Source: an uncultured Lachnospiraceae bacterium
GTDB taxonomy: Bacteria; Bacillota; Clostridia; Lachnospirales; Lachnospiraceae
NCBI GenBank assembly: GCA_934385475.1
Contig: CAKRPS010000038.1
Location: 1-23,000 of the forward strand
DNA length: 23,000 nt
Reading direction: 5' to 3'
Part shown: one piece after another, positions 1 through 6,878 of the stretch
How the letters are laid out: every line of letters begins with the position of its first letter
Numbering within the stretch: position 1 is the first letter of the stretch
Notes under the pieces: model-generated
Seen by the model: the letters and a program-made list of their open reading frames with translations, nothing else
Database searches by the model: none
Told to the model about the DNA's origin: nothing
Position numbers and translations under genes: made by a program

Positions 1-150
1 TTCCTTCAAAGTCATTCGGCAACGGTAAGCACTTCCATCAAGCATATGAATGGTACAATGATCATCTGACATGATCACATAGAGAATCTCTGCACGCCGT
101 ATGGCTATTTTAGTACGATTAAAGGTTACTGTAATGAATTCCTGCTGCAT
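1..150 (-). CDS. LytTR-domain DNA-binding protein, N-terminal fragment (cut by window edge)
   Basis: Fifty codons are visible, opening with ATG at 148-150 and running off the left edge in frame. The peptide begins MQQEFITVTFNRTKIAIRRA and continues with a short strand, an acidic turn, and an H-x-L-D-G-S-x-Y-R-C-R stretch. This is the usual beginning of a LytTR domain (sensory-type beta-rich DNA-binding fold): the 'I..ieY' strand followed by 'dG..y.....l'. The domain starts at about residue 5, so there is no room for an N-terminal receiver. It is therefore either a stand-alone LytTR regulator or a LytTR domain placed ahead of something else. An AAGG ribosome binding site lies 9 bases before the ATG. 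The family call is by eye from a partial domain. The length and any C-terminal domain cannot be judged. Confidence 0.6.
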   Translation of the reverse strand, partial: MQQEFITVTFNRTKIAIRRAEILYVIMSDDHCTIHMLDGSAYRCRMTLKE

Positions 151-299
151 AAACTGATGCCTTCTTCTGATAATTAATATTTTATTGATTTTACCACTAC
201 CGTAATCAAATAGTTTTGCCCCAGACGTTTGTATTGACTGCTGGCACAATGAAATCAACCACTTTCATAGAACAGTCATGCATAATTCAGGTTTAAATT

Positions 300-749
300 T
301 TAAAATAACTCCGCTGAATCCAGCATTACGGTAAACGGTCCGTCATTGAGCAGCGAAACTTTCATATCAGCGCCGAATTCTCCATGTTGTACAACCGGAA
401 TCTGTTCCTGGCAATTTTTCAGAATGTACTCATACAATTCCTTAGAGGGTTCGGGTTTACCGGCATTGATAAAGGAGGGGCGGTTGCCGTGTTTGCAGTC
501 TGCATATAATGTAAATTGCGAAACGATCAGAAGCTGGCCGTCGACATCCTTGATGCTGAGATTGGTTTTGCCATTTTCGTCTTCAAAAATACGCAGATTC
601 AAAAGCTTCTTGATCATTTTATCTGCAACTTCCTGCGTATCATCCTGAGAAATACCTGCCAGAACCAAAAAGCCTGAATCTATAGAACCTAGGGTCTGAT
701 TATCGATTGCAACGCTTGCATTTAGAACTCTTTGAACTAAAAATTTCAT
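300..749 (-). CDS. dtd: D-aminoacyl-tRNA deacylase
   Basis: The protein has 149 residues, the normal length for the bacterial DTD family. These homodimeric cytosolic enzymes hydrolyse D-amino acids from mischarged tRNA and also clear glycine from tRNA-Ala. The family's two signature blocks are present: SQFTLYAD at residues 77-84, and NDGPFT at 135-140, which contains the Gly-Pro pair of the cross-subunit Gly-cisPro motif. The N-terminus (MKFLVQRVLNASV) also matches the family start. A GGAGAG ribosome binding site lies about 9 bases before the ATG. The start is only 6 bases from the stop of the upstream membrane-protein gene, so the two are probably co-transcribed. No clear terminator was found between dtd and the LytTR gene downstream. 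Confidence 0.95.
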   Translation of the reverse strand: MKFLVQRVLNASVAIDNQTLGSIDSGFLVLAGISQDDTQEVADKMIKKLLNLRIFEDENGKTNLSIKDVDGQLLIVSQFTLYADCKHGNRPSFINAGKPEPSKELYEYILKNCQEQIPVVQHGEFGADMKVSLLNDGPFTVMLDSAELF

Positions 750-755
750 ATTGAA

Positions 756-2126
756 CTACTCTCCGTCTTTCTCTTCTACTGTTTCTTTTTCGATGATTTC
801 TTCTTTAATAATTTTCTGATCTGCAACTTCTTCAATAATAACTTCTTCCTGCTTTTTGCGGGTGGTATGTTTCTTGCGTGTCTCCGGCACATACTCTGTG
901 AAGGCATCGTTTTCTTCGATCTTGCCGACCGTCATATACGAAGCGGTTTCGGTTGGCAGATTTTTCTTCCTTAATTTCTTATTGGTAAGTGCCTTTACAC
1001 CGGCGTAGATCACTGCAAAGATAGGCACGCCTGCTATCATGCCCAGGAGGCCGAAAAAGCCGCTAAATATTGTAATGGAAAAGATAACCCAAAAGCCTGA
1101 TAAACCGGTGGAATCGCCCAAAATTTTGGGGCCCAGGATGTTACCGTCAAACTGTTGGATAACAAACACTAGAATTCCAAGATACAGAGCCTGCCGGGGA
1201 TCTACCATCAAAACAAGCAGTACGCTCGGAATACCGCCAATCCAGGGACCAAAGAAAGGAATAACATTTGTCACGCCTACGATAACGCTGACCAGTATAG
1301 CATAGGGGGTTCCTATAATACTGGTACAGATAAAACAGATAATACCGATGATAATGGAATCAACAATTTTACCTCCTACAAATCCGATGAAGGTACTGTG
1401 GATAAAGCGAAAATCAGAAATAATTTCGTTTCCTGTCTTGCGGTCAAAAAAGGCATATGCCATCTTTTTCGCCTGTCCGGCAAAACGTTCCTTGCTGCCG
1501 AGAACATAGATCGAAATGATAAACCCGATCAAAAAGTTCCAGAGGGCCTTTATCATGCCGATCACACTTAACGAAAGTGTTTTGACCAGTTCGTTTACAT
1601 GTGGCAGTAAATTCGTGTTCAGATATTCCAGAATTTTGGTAGAATACCGGTCAATCAGATCATTTACGACCTGCTCCAGATCCGGATTATCTTTGATCAG
1701 ACCAAGCCCCCAGTTAGAGAGATTGTTAAGGTATGTCGGAAACTGAAAGATAATACTCTGGATACTTCTGATCACTTCCGGGATAACAAGTGAAAAAAAG
1801 GCATACATAATGACAAGCACAAGAATAATAGTTGCCAGAATGGAATAGCCACGGATTCTCTTTTTATTTTTGACGTTCAAAGGAAGCTTTGCGCGCTGAT
1901 ACAGTGGAATAATGATCTTATGTTCTATTTTATTCAGCACCGGAGTAAGCAGATATGCAAGAATAAAGCCGTCTATAATGGGCATGGAAATCGAAATACA
2001 GGTGTGCAGCCCATCCAGAAGGCTTGCTCTGTGAAAAAGAATGTAATAAAAAAGAATACTGGCGACAACAACCAGAAAAGCGGTCAGTCCCCAATAGAAA
2101 TATTTTTTGTCAAATCTAAATTTCAT
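756..2126 (-). CDS. AI-2E family transporter (PerM/YdiK-type membrane protein)
   Basis: This is a 456-residue polytopic membrane protein of the AI-2E transporter family (PF01594). Members have been linked to autoinducer-2 export, and related proteins to Na+/H+ antiport, so the substrate is unknown here. A hydrophobic span at about residues 8-30 is followed by a second span near 45-65, a long amphipathic segment, and then a cluster of helices. Typical family features are the PYAILVSVIVGVTNVIPFFG block and the later QQFDGNILGPKILG block. The last roughly 70 residues are hydrophilic, rich in Glu and Lys, and probably disordered and cytoplasmic. The start was set at the ATG at 2124-2126, which has AAAGGA about 8 bases upstream, not at the in-frame GTG seven codons earlier. 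dtd follows 6 bases after the stop. Confidence 0.88.
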   Translation of the reverse strand: MKFRFDKKYFYWGLTAFLVVVASILFYYILFHRASLLDGLHTCISISMPIIDGFILAYLLTPVLNKIEHKIIIPLYQRAKLPLNVKNKKRIRGYSILATIILVLVIMYAFFSLVIPEVIRSIQSIIFQFPTYLNNLSNWGLGLIKDNPDLEQVVNDLIDRYSTKILEYLNTNLLPHVNELVKTLSLSVIGMIKALWNFLIGFIISIYVLGSKERFAGQAKKMAYAFFDRKTGNEIISDFRFIHSTFIGFVGGKIVDSIIIGIICFICTSIIGTPYAILVSVIVGVTNVIPFFGPWIGGIPSVLLVLMVDPRQALYLGILVFVIQQFDGNILGPKILGDSTGLSGFWVIFSITIFSGFFGLLGMIAGVPIFAVIYAGVKALTNKKLRKKNLPTETASYMTVGKIEENDAFTEYVPETRKKHTTRKKQEEVIIEEVADQKIIKEEIIEKETVEEKDGE

Positions 2127-2159
2127 GAATGTTTTCCTTTCGTGCACGATACTGTTTTT

Positions 2160-2168
2160 AGTATAACA
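2160..2168 (-). promoter_or_regulatory. extended -10 promoter candidate for the AI-2E gene
   Basis: On the minus strand TGTTATACT gives an extended -10 (TG-N-TATACT), about 34 bases before the chosen start. No good -35 was seen. The divergent ttcA-like gene has a TATAAT at 2210-2215 on the plus strand, also without a recognisable -35 at normal spacing. The 140-base divergent gap is very AT-rich, so both assignments are tentative. Confidence 0.35.
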
Positions 2169-2266
2169 TTTTTTGAATGGTTTGTATTATTTTTTTTGTT
2201 AAAATAATGTATAATTGTAACAGTTCCGCTATAAGGAAGATATGAAAACAGGAAAGAGATGTTGGC

Positions 2267-3004
2267 ATGCAGCTACAGAGACTACTGAGCCTGACGCGTC
2301 AGGCTGTTGATCATTATAAAATGATAGAAAACGGAGACAAAATTGCAGTTGGTATTTCAGGTGGAAAAGACAGTCTGACACTGCTCCATGCACTTTATCA
2401 TTTGAAAAGGTTTTATCCCATACCGTTTGAAGTATGCGCGGTTACGGTTGATCTGGGGTTTCACAATCTCGATCTGGAAGCGATAAAACAAATGTGTGAC
2501 TCCATGAAGATAGATTATTATATTGTCAGGACTGATATTGCCAGAATTGTATTTGAAGACCGGGCAGAATCCAATCCCTGCTCTCTCTGTGCCAAGATGA
2601 GAAAAGGTGCCTTAAATACGGCGATAAAGGAGGCAGGCTGTAATAAGGTCGCCTATGCACATCACAAGGATGACGTGATAGAGACAATGCTGATGTCACT
2701 GTTTTATGAAGGAAGATTGCACACCTTCTCTCCTGTTACCTATCTTGAAAATATGGACCTTACCGTCATCCGGCCGCTTATATATGTACAGGAGGCTGAA
2801 GTGATCGGTTTTGTCAACAAGTATAAGCTTCCAGTGATCAAGAGTCCCTGTCCGGTAGACGGACATACCAAAAGGGAATATATCAAGGAAATGATCCGGA
2901 TGATCAATCGCGAGAATCCCGGTGTAAAAAATCGTATGTTTACGGCAATCCGTGAAAGCAGACTGGACGGATGGAATTCTACGGAGGAAGAACATGGAAG
3001 GTAA
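2267..3004 (+). CDS. TtcA-like tRNA 2-thiocytidine biosynthesis protein (PP-loop ATPase)
   Basis: The protein has 245 residues. It carries the PP-loop SGGKDS at residues 31-36, which adenylates the target base. It also has a CxxC at C105/C108, an HHKDDVIET segment at 132-140, and a third cysteine in PCP at C195. In E. coli TtcA, three cysteines placed this way hold a 4Fe-4S cluster used to thiolate cytidine 32 of tRNA. E. coli TtcA is about 311 residues, so this is a compact form, with both ends short relative to it. The specific substrate (C32 or another tRNA base) is inferred from the family. A GGAAAG lies about 11 bases before the ATG. The stop overlaps the recombinase start by 11 bases, so the two are translationally linked. 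Confidence 0.85.
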   Translation: MQLQRLLSLTRQAVDHYKMIENGDKIAVGISGGKDSLTLLHALYHLKRFYPIPFEVCAVTVDLGFHNLDLEAIKQMCDSMKIDYYIVRTDIARIVFEDRAESNPCSLCAKMRKGALNTAIKEAGCNKVAYAHHKDDVIETMLMSLFYEGRLHTFSPVTYLENMDLTVIRPLIYVQEAEVIGFVNKYKLPVIKSPCPVDGHTKREYIKEMIRMINRENPGVKNRMFTAIRESRLDGWNSTEEEHGR

Positions 3005-4067
3005 GGCAAAGAATTACCATGATCAACAGAATATAGATAATGTACAGAAAATGCGTGAGGTGTTGGATACGCTTCCCAAATTCTGCAAGAACTTTTTCAG
3101 AGCGATCACAGAATACACTTCCGCAAGAACCCGGCTTGCCTATGCGTATGATCTCCGGGTATTTTTTGAGTATTTACATGAGAACAACAGCGTCTGTAGG
3201 CAACAGGAAATTACGGCTTTTCCTCTCTCACTTCTGGAAAGGCTGACCAGGGAGGATATTGAAGAATATATCGAATATCTCTCCTACTATGAAAAAGACG
3301 GAAAAGTATATACAAATGACGAGCGTGGGAAAAAGCGGAAGCTGGCTGCTCTGCGAAGCTTTTATAATTATTATTTTCAGGCAGAGCTGATCGAAAAGAA
3401 TCCTGCCATCCTGGTACCGCTTCCGAAAATGCACGAGAAGGAAATCATCCGTCTGGATGCGGACGAGGTAGCACTTTTGCTTGATCAGGTGGAAAGCGGT
3501 GCCGGGCTTACGCCAGCACAGAAACGGTATCACCAGTCTACCAAAACCAGAGATGTTGCAATTCTGACGTTGCTTCTTGGAACAGGAATCCGTGTTTCGG
3601 AATGTGTCGGTCTGGATCGGGGTGATGTGGATTTCAAGAATAATGGAATCAAAATCCGACGAAAAGGCGGTTATGAGGCTGTTATCTATTTTGGGGAAGA
3701 AGTCGAAAATGCCCTGCACGAATATCTGGATGAAAGGGAACATATCATCCCACAGAGTGGACATGAAGATGCACTGTTCCTCTCCATGCAAGACAGAAGA
3801 ATATCTGTTCGTGCTGTAGAAAATATGGTAAAAAAATATTCCGCAACGGTAACGAGCCTGAAAAAGATTACCCCTCATAAGCTTCGAAGTACATATGGTA
3901 CAGCACTCTACCGCGAGACAGGCGATATTTACCTCGTTGCAGACGTTCTTGGACATAAGGATGTCAATACCACCAGAAAGCACTATGCTGCACTGGAGGA
4001 TGAACGGCGCCGGTATGCTGCAGATAAGGTTCGGCTGCGCGGCAAGACGGATAAGAAAGATTCTTAA
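2994..4067 (+). CDS. tyrosine recombinase, Xer-type (XerS-sized)
   Basis: The 357-residue protein is a site-specific tyrosine recombinase. An N-terminal SAM-like core-binding domain covers about residues 25-135, followed by the catalytic domain. Catalytic residues are all in place: R200 (GTGIRVSE), K224 (RRKGG), H295 and R298 (HKLR), H321 (LGHKD) and Y331 (KHYAAL). The start at 2994 was chosen because GGAGG lies 6 bases upstream. A longer in-frame start at 2952 lies inside the upstream gene with no ribosome binding site. The length, the extended linker between the domains, and the ENMVKKYS then TPHKLR layout recall the single-recombinase XerS of streptococci, which resolves chromosome dimers. 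No excisionase, attachment site or phage gene is nearby, so a housekeeping role is more likely than a mobile-element integrase. Its stop lies 2 bases from that of the convergent LysM gene. Confidence 0.85.
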   Translation: MEGKAKNYHDQQNIDNVQKMREVLDTLPKFCKNFFRAITEYTSARTRLAYAYDLRVFFEYLHENNSVCRQQEITAFPLSLLERLTREDIEEYIEYLSYYEKDGKVYTNDERGKKRKLAALRSFYNYYFQAELIEKNPAILVPLPKMHEKEIIRLDADEVALLLDQVESGAGLTPAQKRYHQSTKTRDVAILTLLLGTGIRVSECVGLDRGDVDFKNNGIKIRRKGGYEAVIYFGEEVENALHEYLDEREHIIPQSGHEDALFLSMQDRRISVRAVENMVKKYSATVTSLKKITPHKLRSTYGTALYRETGDIYLVADVLGHKDVNTTRKHYAALEDERRRYAADKVRLRGKTDKKDS

Positions 4068-4069
4068 TG

Positions 4070-4486
4070 CTATTCGACAAAAGTATTCGTATAATAAGGA
4101 ATGACCAAATGCTCTCCATAGGAAATCTGATCATCCTGCAAAGAATTGATCGCTCTGACTTCGGATATATAGTCATCGGTTGTCTCAAAATGAGCGGCAT
4201 CTATATGTTCCTGAGCAATTGACCATAAGGTATCTCCTGTACCTACGGTAATGCTTGTGTAGTATTTATAGGAAGTCTCAACAGAGTCATCCTTTGCGCG
4301 CGATTGAAAACCAAATACAGCAACGGCGCTGACAACGATCAGACAAAATGTCATGACAAAAAGCAGGATGTTTTTGTGCATTTCACGCTGACGACGAATC
4401 CGGTTCTGGTAGATTCTTCTCTCACTTCTGCTGTCTGTAATGTAAGGCGTGCGATATACGGTTACTGCTTTCGATGTGTTTATCAT
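4070..4486 (-). CDS. YneA-like LysM protein, probable SOS-induced cell-division suppressor
   Basis: The protein has 138 residues. A basic N-terminal region (about 1-38) is followed by one membrane span (about 39-60) and an extracellular C-terminal LysM domain (about 77-132, with GDTLWSIAQEH and YGEHLVIP). The LysM fold binds peptidoglycan. In Bacillus subtilis, YneA has the same layout (short membrane anchor plus LysM) and is encoded divergently from lexA. It is induced in the SOS response and delays division. The same arrangement holds here, and a LexA box fills the spacer of the promoter. The N-terminal cytoplasmic tail is longer than in YneA. GGGAGG lies 9 bases before the ATG. The division-inhibitor role is inferred from layout, position and regulation. 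Confidence 0.82.
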   Translation of the reverse strand: MINTSKAVTVYRTPYITDSRSERRIYQNRIRRQREMHKNILLFVMTFCLIVVSAVAVFGFQSRAKDDSVETSYKYYTSITVGTGDTLWSIAQEHIDAAHFETTDDYISEVRAINSLQDDQISYGEHLVIPYYTNTFVE

Positions 4487-4515
4487 AAGTATCTTCCTCC
4501 CTGAATATCAAAAAA

Positions 4516-4529
4516 CGAACGAACGTTCT
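4516..4529. promoter_or_regulatory. lexA operator: LexA box 1 (perfect GAAC-N4-GTTC)
   Basis: The sequence CGAACGAACGTTCT contains GAAC-N4-GTTC, the core of the Gram-positive LexA operator. It lies in the leader of the LysM gene, just downstream of the expected transcription start, so bound LexA would block elongation or open-complex formation. Confidence 0.85.
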
Positions 4530-4540
4530 GCTATGCCTGT

Positions 4541-4569
4541 ATTATATCGAACATATTTTCGACAGTCAA
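4541..4569 (-). promoter_or_regulatory. Sigma-A promoter of the LysM (yneA-like) gene
   Basis: On the minus strand, TTGACT (4564-4569) and a consensus TATAAT (4541-4546) are separated by exactly 17 bases. The start of transcription would fall near 4534, about 48 bases before the ATG. LexA box 2 occupies the spacer. Confidence 0.85.
4548..4561. promoter_or_regulatory. lexA operator: LexA box 2, inside the -35/-10 spacer
   Basis: CGAACATATTTTCG has one intact half-site (CGAAC) and one degenerate half (TTTCG for GTTCG). Its position between the -35 and -10 of the LysM gene is the classical repressing position. Confidence 0.72.
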
Positions 4570-4588
4570 TACTTTATGACGAAAAAAT

Positions 4589-4602
4589 CGAACAAATATT
4601 CG
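4589..4602. promoter_or_regulatory. lexA operator: LexA box 3
   Basis: CGAACAAATATTCG has one intact half-site and a one-base-different second half (ATTCG). It lies between the two divergent promoters, upstream of both -35 elements. Confidence 0.65.
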
Positions 4603-4630
4603 CAAACATACATTCTGAATATATGTTTGC
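4602..4630. repeat. inverted repeat overlapping the lexA -35; may hold two degenerate LexA sites
   Basis: The outer arms GCAAACATA (4602-4610) and TATGTTTGC (4622-4630) are perfect complements, and an inner ATTC/GAAT pair extends the dyad. The right half reads TGAATATATGTTTG, close to a LexA box of the GAAC-N4-GTTTG type. Runs of T follow on the plus strand, so it resembles a terminator. It lies upstream of the predicted lexA transcription start, however, so an operator is more likely. Confidence 0.55.
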
Positions 4631-4655
4631 TTTTTTATTTTCAGTATGCTATCAT
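4627..4655 (+). promoter_or_regulatory. lexA promoter candidate
   Basis: TTGCTT (4627-4632) and TATCAT (4650-4655) are separated by 17 bases. The -35 lies inside the right arm of the dyad at 4602-4630, which fits autorepression of lexA. The leader to the lexA ATG would be about 85 bases. Confidence 0.5.
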
Positions 4656-4747
4656 TATTTATAACGATTCAGAGCCATGCAATTTGAATTCTGTTCATAC
4701 TTGTAATGGTTACAGAAATTTTGCGAAAGGGATGAGGATTGCACTGT

Positions 4748-5365
4748 ATGGGATATGGAAAAATTACAGCAAAACAGGAAGAAATTTTAGAATACATAAA
4801 GGAAGAAATCTTAAAACGAGGCTACCCTCCGGCAGTCAGGGAAATTTGTGAGGCAGTACATTTAAAGTCCACATCATCTGTCCACTCACATCTGGAGTCT
4901 TTGGAGAAAAACGGTTATATCAGAAGAGATCCTACGAAGCCTCGTGCTATCGAGATCTGTGATGACAGCTTTCAGATGATGCGTACCGAAATGGTGTCGA
5001 TTCCGATTGTAGGACAGGTTGCTGCAGGCCAGCCCATTCTTGCCGAACAGAATATCGAAAGCTATTTCCCTGTTCCGGCAGAATATGTTCCTTCCGGAGA
5101 ATCCTTTGTCCTGAATGTGAAGGGTGAATCCATGATAAACGCCGGTATTTTAAATGGAGACCGTGTTCTGGTGAACAGATGCAGTACGGCCAGAAATGGT
5201 GATATTGTAGTGGCTCTCATCGACGATTCTGCCACAGTAAAGACATTTTATAAAGAGGATGGACATATCCGGTTACAGCCTGAGAATGATACGATGGACC
5301 CCATCATTGTAGATGATTGTGTGATCCTTGGGAAAGTGTTTGGAATCTTTAGAATATACAAATAA
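4748..5365 (+). CDS. lexA: LexA repressor (SOS regulator, self-cleaving)
   Basis: The protein has 205 residues, normal for LexA. An N-terminal winged helix-turn-helix covers about residues 1-70, with the recognition helix near [17 protein letters not shown]. It is followed by the S24-type autoprotease domain. The self-cleavage site VAAGQP puts the scissile bond at A93-G94, and the Ser-Lys dyad is S128 (GESM) and K165 (TVKTF). RecA filaments stimulate cleavage after DNA damage. The start was set at ATG 4748 with GAGG about 10 bases upstream. An in-frame TTG at 4739 with AAAGGG before it is a possible alternative. It is divergent from the LysM gene, shares LexA boxes with it, and is followed by a strong terminator. 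Confidence 0.96.
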   Translation: MGYGKITAKQEEILEYIKEEILKRGYPPAVREICEAVHLKSTSSVHSHLESLEKNGYIRRDPTKPRAIEICDDSFQMMRTEMVSIPIVGQVAAGQPILAEQNIESYFPVPAEYVPSGESFVLNVKGESMINAGILNGDRVLVNRCSTARNGDIVVALIDDSATVKTFYKEDGHIRLQPENDTMDPIIVDDCVILGKVFGIFRIYK

Positions 5366-5387
5366 CAGTATTCTGCAACATAGAAAT

Positions 5388-5437
5388 TGCCTTCTGTGAA
5401 ATCATGCAAGCATGAAAATACAGAAGGCAGTTTTTTT
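5388..5437 (+). terminator. Rho-independent terminator after lexA
   Basis: The outer arms TGCCTTCTGT (5388-5397) and ACAGAAGGCA (5420-5429) pair perfectly over 10 bp. A smaller TCATGC/GCATGA hairpin sits inside, and seven Ts follow at 5431-5437. On the minus strand the trailing U-tract is weak. Confidence 0.9.
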
Positions 5438-5471
5438 GTGATAGCTTTGGGTAAATAGAAAGTTCGCCGGA

Positions 5472-6110
5472 TTATTTATTATTAAGTTCCGGGAATCTGA
5501 CATTCATATAGGATATGATCTCTTCTACACAACGTTCAAATCCGAGCTTTGAGCTGTCCAGACACAGATCATAGTTTCTGGCATCTGTCCATTCCAATCC
5601 CGTATAATATTTATGATACTCTGCTTTACGGCGATCCGTTTTCTGGACAAATTTTTCGAGCTCTTTCGGGCTCATATTCTGCTTTTTGGCAGCCTGCTCC
5701 ATACAATATTCATGTGGCGCATGAATAAACACGCTGAGTACATTGTCATAGTCCTTCAGGACATATTCGGCGCATCGGCCAACGATAACACAGGACTCAT
5801 CCTGTTCGGCAAGCTTCTTAATGATCTCAGCCTGATAATTAAAGAGATTTTCAGAAGAGGTAAAATCATCGCTTTCCGGAGGAATCAGTTCTCCTTTATA
5901 TACACTGTGTGCAATTTTAAAAAGCTGTGTACTTTTTAATTTTTCATCAGCATTCCGGAATAAATCCTCATTTATGCCGCTTTCATCCGAGGCAAGCTTT
6001 AAGAGCTCCTTGTCGTAATAATGAAAACCAAGCTTTTCCGCAAGCATCTGTGCAACGGTACGTCCGCCGCTTCCGTATTGTCTTGCAATCGTGATAACAA
6101 CGTTTTTCAT
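5472..6110 (-). CDS. cytidylate kinase-like family protein
   Basis: The protein has 212 residues and belongs to the cytidylate kinase-like family (Cytidylate_kin2, PF13189). The N-terminus reads VVITIARQYGSGGRTVAQML, where the glycine-rich GSGGR loop replaces the normal Walker A GK[S/T]. A YYDKELL segment follows, then VIVGRCAEYVL at about residue 112, and a basic RRKAEYHKYYTG stretch near 160-170 that resembles a kinase lid. The real substrate of this family is generally not established, and it is distinct from Cmk, the housekeeping CMP kinase. The gene lies 43 bases downstream of livF with no terminator between them, so liv transcription may read into it. No functional link to amino acid uptake is evident. 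Confidence 0.8.
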   Translation of the reverse strand: MKNVVITIARQYGSGGRTVAQMLAEKLGFHYYDKELLKLASDESGINEDLFRNADEKLKSTQLFKIAHSVYKGELIPPESDDFTSSENLFNYQAEIIKKLAEQDESCVIVGRCAEYVLKDYDNVLSVFIHAPHEYCMEQAAKKQNMSPKELEKFVQKTDRRKAEYHKYYTGLEWTDARNYDLCLDSSKLGFERCVEEIISYMNVRFPELNNK

Positions 6111-6153
6111 AGAGTCACCATCCCTTTCCTATTCCGAGATCCTACTACTATAT

Positions 6154-6864
6154 TTATTCGCCAAGATAAGCTTTTTTGATCGAATCATTGTTTAGAAGGT
6201 CGCTTGCCTGTCCTTCCAGGACAATCTTGCCTGTCTCCAGAACATAAGCTCTGTCTGCTATGGAAAGTGCTTTCTTTGCATTCTGCTCTACCAGAAGAAC
6301 TGTAGTTCCGCTTGAACTGACGCTTCTGATAATATCAAAAATTTCATTGACAAAGATCGGGGACAGTCCCATAGAGGGTTCATCCATAAGAATAATTTTC
6401 GGATGGGACATCAGTGCGCGTCCCATAGCAAGCATCTGCTGCTCTCCACCACTCAAAGTACCGGCAAGCTGATTTTGCCTTTCCTGAAGTCTGGGGAAAC
6501 GTTCGTAAATCGTTGCAAGGGTTTCCTCGATTTCATTTTTGTCGCGTCTTGTGTAAGCGCCCATCTTTAAATTCTGGAGTACGGTCAGATTCGCAAACAC
6601 TCTTCTGCCTTCCGGCACATGGGCCATACCCATGGAAACGATTTTGTGCGCAGGGATCTTGGTGATATTTTCTCCATCAAAAAACACCTCTCCCTTACTT
6701 GCCTCCAAAAGACCTGTAATTGTGTGGAGGATCGTTGTCTTGCCTGCACCGTTTGCACCGATCAGCGCAATGACCTCTCCCTCATTTACTTCAAAGGATA
6801 TGCCCTTAATGGCCTGAATCATGCCGTAGAACACTTCCAAATCTTTTACTTCTAACATTGCCAT
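6154..6864 (-). CDS. livF: branched-chain amino acid ABC transporter, ATP-binding protein LivF
   Basis: The 236-residue ABC ATPase has Walker A GANGAGKT at residues 36-43, signature LSGGEQQ at 137-143, and Walker B IILMDE at 157-162. The LLVEQN segment near 190-195 is typical of LivF. It works as the partner of LivG, powering the LivH/LivM permease at the inner face of the membrane. AGGAGG lies about 10 bases before the ATG. It follows livG by 14 bases and is the last gene of the livHMGF set. The transporter class covers branched-chain and other amino acids, so the exact substrate is inferred from the operon. Confidence 0.93.
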   Translation of the reverse strand: MAMLEVKDLEVFYGMIQAIKGISFEVNEGEVIALIGANGAGKTTILHTITGLLEASKGEVFFDGENITKIPAHKIVSMGMAHVPEGRRVFANLTVLQNLKMGAYTRRDKNEIEETLATIYERFPRLQERQNQLAGTLSGGEQQMLAMGRALMSHPKIILMDEPSMGLSPIFVNEIFDIIRSVSSSGTTVLLVEQNAKKALSIADRAYVLETGKIVLEGQASDLLNNDSIKKAYLGE

Positions 6865-6878
6865 TGCAATAGTACCTC

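Noticed and set aside
185..209. TTGATT/AATCAA inverted repeat upstream of the LytTR gene
   Set aside because: Six-base AT-rich arms in AT-rich sequence are expected by chance. No clear -10 at proper spacing, and no T-run, was found.
3228..3983. A 251-codon minus-strand frame opposite the recombinase
   Set aside because: The translation looks like antisense sequence and the recombinase on the other strand has every catalytic residue.
4602..4630. Hairpin followed by Ts read as a plus-strand terminator
   Set aside because: No plus-strand transcript needs to end there: the nearest plus-strand gene upstream ends at 4067 and the predicted lexA start lies after it. An operator dyad is the better reading, though read-through termination cannot be excluded.
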